DNA of 30,403 nucleotides, taken from positions 1 through 30,403 of IMG/VR virus record IMGVR_UViG_3300035250_000054, one strand, 5' to 3'. Of the stretch, positions 28,950 to 30,403 are shown piece after piece; position 1 is the first letter of the stretch; the number at the start of each line of letters is the position of its first letter. Under the pieces are notes generated by a model. The model did not search any database. It was not told where the DNA came from and saw only the letters and a program-made list of their open reading frames with translations. Origin of the DNA: a virus. The position numbers and the translations under genes were made by a program.

Positions 28950-29881
28950 GTAAACTTGTCAAACGCGGAAAAAAGTATTATTACCGATCCGGCTATGAAT
29001 TCTTTTCCTTAAAAACGGAAGTCAAAAGCCGGGCCGAAGTAATCAAAAAGAAATTAGATGAACAAAAGGAATTGGAACGCTTCGGCATCTTCACGCCTTC
29101 CGATATTTCCGTTAAAGATGCGAAAAACGAATGGATTCAATTTGTGAAATTCGACAAGTCCGATGCCTGGTGGAAGTCGAACACGCACAAAATAGAACGC
29201 TTCGTAAATGAGTTCGGCAGCCGTCCGATCGCTTCCATCCACGCACGCGACATAAACAGCTATATTTCAGCCTTAAAACAAGGCCATGCGCCGAATACGG
29301 TGCTAAACTACATGAAGCCGATCCGCCAGTTGTTCAAATTCGCCGTTTCCTGTGGCTATATCGAACGAAATCCGCTTGAGTCGGCACAGCTACCGAAGGC
29401 CGAGGAAAAACGCCGTTTCGAGGCGATTTCAAAAGACATTCTTTTAGACATATTTAATGATGAAAGCATCGAATTGAAACATCGGCAATTCTGGATGTTA
29501 TGCTATTACACCGGGCTGGATTCGGGCGATGCCGGAACGCTTGAAAAAGTCAAGAACGGGACAATTCAGATCAAGCGTAAAAAGTCAAATGTTCCGGTGC
29601 AGATCCCGAAGCATTCCAAATTGAATTTCGACATTGAAAATATCATGCCTTCCAGGAACAAACGATCGCATTCATCCAAACTTTTGAAAAGAAAATTAGC
29701 GGAACACGGAATTCGCGGATCCATTAAGAATTTGCGCGCTTCGTTCATTTCGCATTTGCACGATGCCGGGCTTTCGGCTCAGGATATTAAGATCGCGGTC
29801 GGCCACACATCCGAAAAGATGACGGCGCATTATACCACGAAAAAGCTGGAAGCCGTCCGAAAAGTGATCGAAAAAATCTGA
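28946..29881 (+). CDS. int: Tyrosine-recombinase integrase
   Basis: A 311-residue tyrosine recombinase. The N-terminal arm region is small and basic; a core-binding domain lies at about 53-150 (VKDAKNEWIQFVKFDKSDAWW...); the catalytic domain runs from about 155. The conserved lysine (RKKSNVPVQIP), second arginine (IKNLRASFISHLHDAGLS), GH (VGHTSEKMTAHYT) and tyrosine Y are present. However, at the box-I arginine position (TGLR in most) there is YTGLDSGDAGTL, and the H of HxLR is replaced by K (KNLR). Function may be intact if the family tolerates this, or altered. It ends 48 bases before the att core and shares a 4-base overlap with the repressor. Confidence 0.9.
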   Translation: MSKLVKRGKKYYYRSGYEFFSLKTEVKSRAEVIKKKLDEQKELERFGIFTPSDISVKDAKNEWIQFVKFDKSDAWWKSNTHKIERFVNEFGSRPIASIHARDINSYISALKQGHAPNTVLNYMKPIRQLFKFAVSCGYIERNPLESAQLPKAEEKRRFEAISKDILLDIFNDESIELKHRQFWMLCYYTGLDSGDAGTLEKVKNGTIQIKRKKSNVPVQIPKHSKLNFDIENIMPSRNKRSHSSKLLKRKLAEHGIRGSIKNLRASFISHLHDAGLSAQDIKIAVGHTSEKMTAHYTTKKLEAVRKVIEKI

Positions 29882-29888
29882 CAAAAAT

Positions 29889-29906
29889 CTTACAGTTTTC
29901 TGTAAG
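29889..29906. other. Perfect hairpin after integrase stop, right copy
   Basis: Same CTTACAG-TTTT-CTGTAAG inverted repeat as at 52-69, with unchanged sequence, between the integrase stop and the att core. Confidence 0.6.
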
Positions 29907-29929
29907 TCTCGCAATATCAATAAGAAAAA

Positions 29930-29976
29930 CGGCCTGTCAAGCCGGAGGTCGCGAGTTCAAGTCTCGTCAGTCCCGC
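29930..29976 (+). other. att site, 3' portion of tRNA-Asp (right copy)
   Basis: Identical in 29922-29976 to 85-139 at the left. Same tRNA-Asp 3' half (anticodon GTC), with the same discriminator G. Immediately outside the identical block the bases differ (CAAT against AAGG on one side, AGTCG against TCTCT on the other). This is the end of the complete element in the window. Confidence 0.85.
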
Positions 29977-29981
29977 AGTCG

Positions 29982-30027
29982 AAAAAGCCTGTTTGTCGTC
30001 GATAAAAAGACGGATGCAGGCTTTTTT
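29982..30027. terminator. Bidirectional intrinsic terminator, right copy
   Basis: Same stem as at 145-190 (AAAAAGCCTG paired with CAGGCTTTTTT), with one substitution in the inner part (GACGGATG for GACGGACG). Ends the repressor-integrase transcript on one strand and the next unit's late transcript on the other. Confidence 0.8.
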
Positions 30028-30077
30028 ATTTGTGTTCATTGTTTTGGATAATTTGATGTAATTCGCAAATGTATGCG

Positions 30078-30099
30078 ACAAAATTCGTACAAAATTCGT
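30078..30099. repeat. Tandem 11-bp direct repeats near att (right copy)
   Basis: Two ACAAAATTCGT repeats and a partial third, unchanged from the left copy, in the AT-rich stretch between the terminator and the tail gene end. Confidence 0.55.
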
Positions 30100-30115
30100 A
30101 CAAAAAGACGGAGGC

Positions 30116-30403
30116 TTATTGCTCTATAAGATTGATAGAAGTCGAAAAACGCTGATGCGCCACTTCGGTCATATCTAATCCTGAAGCCATCCGGACGAAA
30201 TAGGTATTTGAATCATCATTGAATAAAAATGGAACGTCCAATGAAACGATGTCGCGCATGGTAATCAGGTCATCCTTAAAAGATGAAGACATATTGGACC
30301 ATGTAAGCGTCCAGCTTTTTTTCGTGTCTGCAAGCCGTTGCGCGTATTGTTTGCCGGAATAGGCTTCGTTTATGTTTGTCCTGGCGTTTCTGCTTTCGGC
30401 AAT
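30116..30403 (-). CDS. Tail protein, 3' end only (next element copy)
   Basis: C-terminal 95 codons and stop of a second copy of the tail gene at 279-1019; the rest lies beyond the window. It differs from 279-566 at 12 of 288 positions, and only two residues change (T to S in the NDDTNTYF motif and I to M in SNISSSF). The substitutions are mostly synonymous third positions, so this is a diverged functional homologue rather than sequencing error. Confidence 0.85.
   Translation of the reverse strand: MAESRNARTNINEAYSGKQYAQRLADTKKSWTLTWSNMSSSFKDDLITMRDIVSLDVPFLFNDDSNTYFVRMASGLDMTEVAHQRFSTSINLIEQ

Noticed and set aside
29838-30403. Exact terminal redundancy of a linear phage genome
   Set aside because: The two copies differ at about 21 positions with a bias to synonymous sites, so they are not simple identical terminal repeats.

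Overview
The window holds one complete temperate siphovirus-type (pro)phage unit of about 29.84 kb, plus the edges of two near-identical neighbouring units. The first 566 bases (3' end of an integrase gene, a 3' tRNA-Asp fragment, a terminator and the end of a tail gene) recur at 29838-30403 at a constant offset of 29837. The two copies differ at about 21 positions, mostly synonymous where they are coding. This is either part of a tandem array of related prophages in a tRNA-Asp gene, or a circular phage genome assembled from a mixed population with overlapping but non-identical ends. No host housekeeping gene is present, so the host cannot be named. Most genes have usable Shine-Dalgarno sequences, so the host is bacterial.

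Layout. At the right end, reading rightward, is a lysogeny operon: a CI/LexA-type repressor with an S24 peptidase domain (28365-28949), overlapping by 4 bases a tyrosine-recombinase-type integrase (28946-29881), then the att site and a terminator. Everything else reads leftward from a short divergent control region with a 17-bp palindromic operator (28295-28364). In transcription order the leftward genes are: an excisionase-like helix-turn-helix protein; small zinc-binding early proteins; a Gp157-like protein; an Erf-like single-strand annealing protein; a replication initiator with an 11-bp iteron array inside it (candidate origin, 25077-25189); a NinG-like nuclease; a methyltransferase island (ParB-fused methyltransferase, possible PD-(D/E)XK nuclease, zinc-ribbon DEDDy exonuclease, C5-cytosine methyltransferase); several tiny translationally coupled ORFs; a sigma-region-4-like regulator; and a structured leader. 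The late genes follow: an FmdB-type zinc ribbon, a second ParB-fused methyltransferase carrying a G9 tract, small and large terminase, portal, head morphogenesis, scaffold and capsid, a tail fibre with an S74 chaperone, a lysis cassette, head-tail connectors, major tail protein, G/GT chaperones with a -1 frameshift site, tape measure, tail hub and two paralogous tail proteins.

How it works together. The repressor presumably silences the leftward operon and is inactivated by RecA-stimulated self-cleavage. Integrase with the small excisionase moves the element at the tRNA-Asp 3' end. No DNA polymerase, helicase or primase is seen, so replication would depend on the host once the initiator binds its iterons. 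The Erf-like and NinG-like proteins supply recombination. Three DNA methyltransferases, two with ParB-like domains, probably protect phage DNA from restriction; the G9 tract makes one a phase-variation candidate.

The most notable points are the diverged tandem copies, the integrase lacking two canonical catalytic residues, the methyltransferase/nuclease island, the iteron origin, and a HeH/LEM-like insertion in the S74 chaperone. Most assignments rest on motif recognition alone, without database searches.
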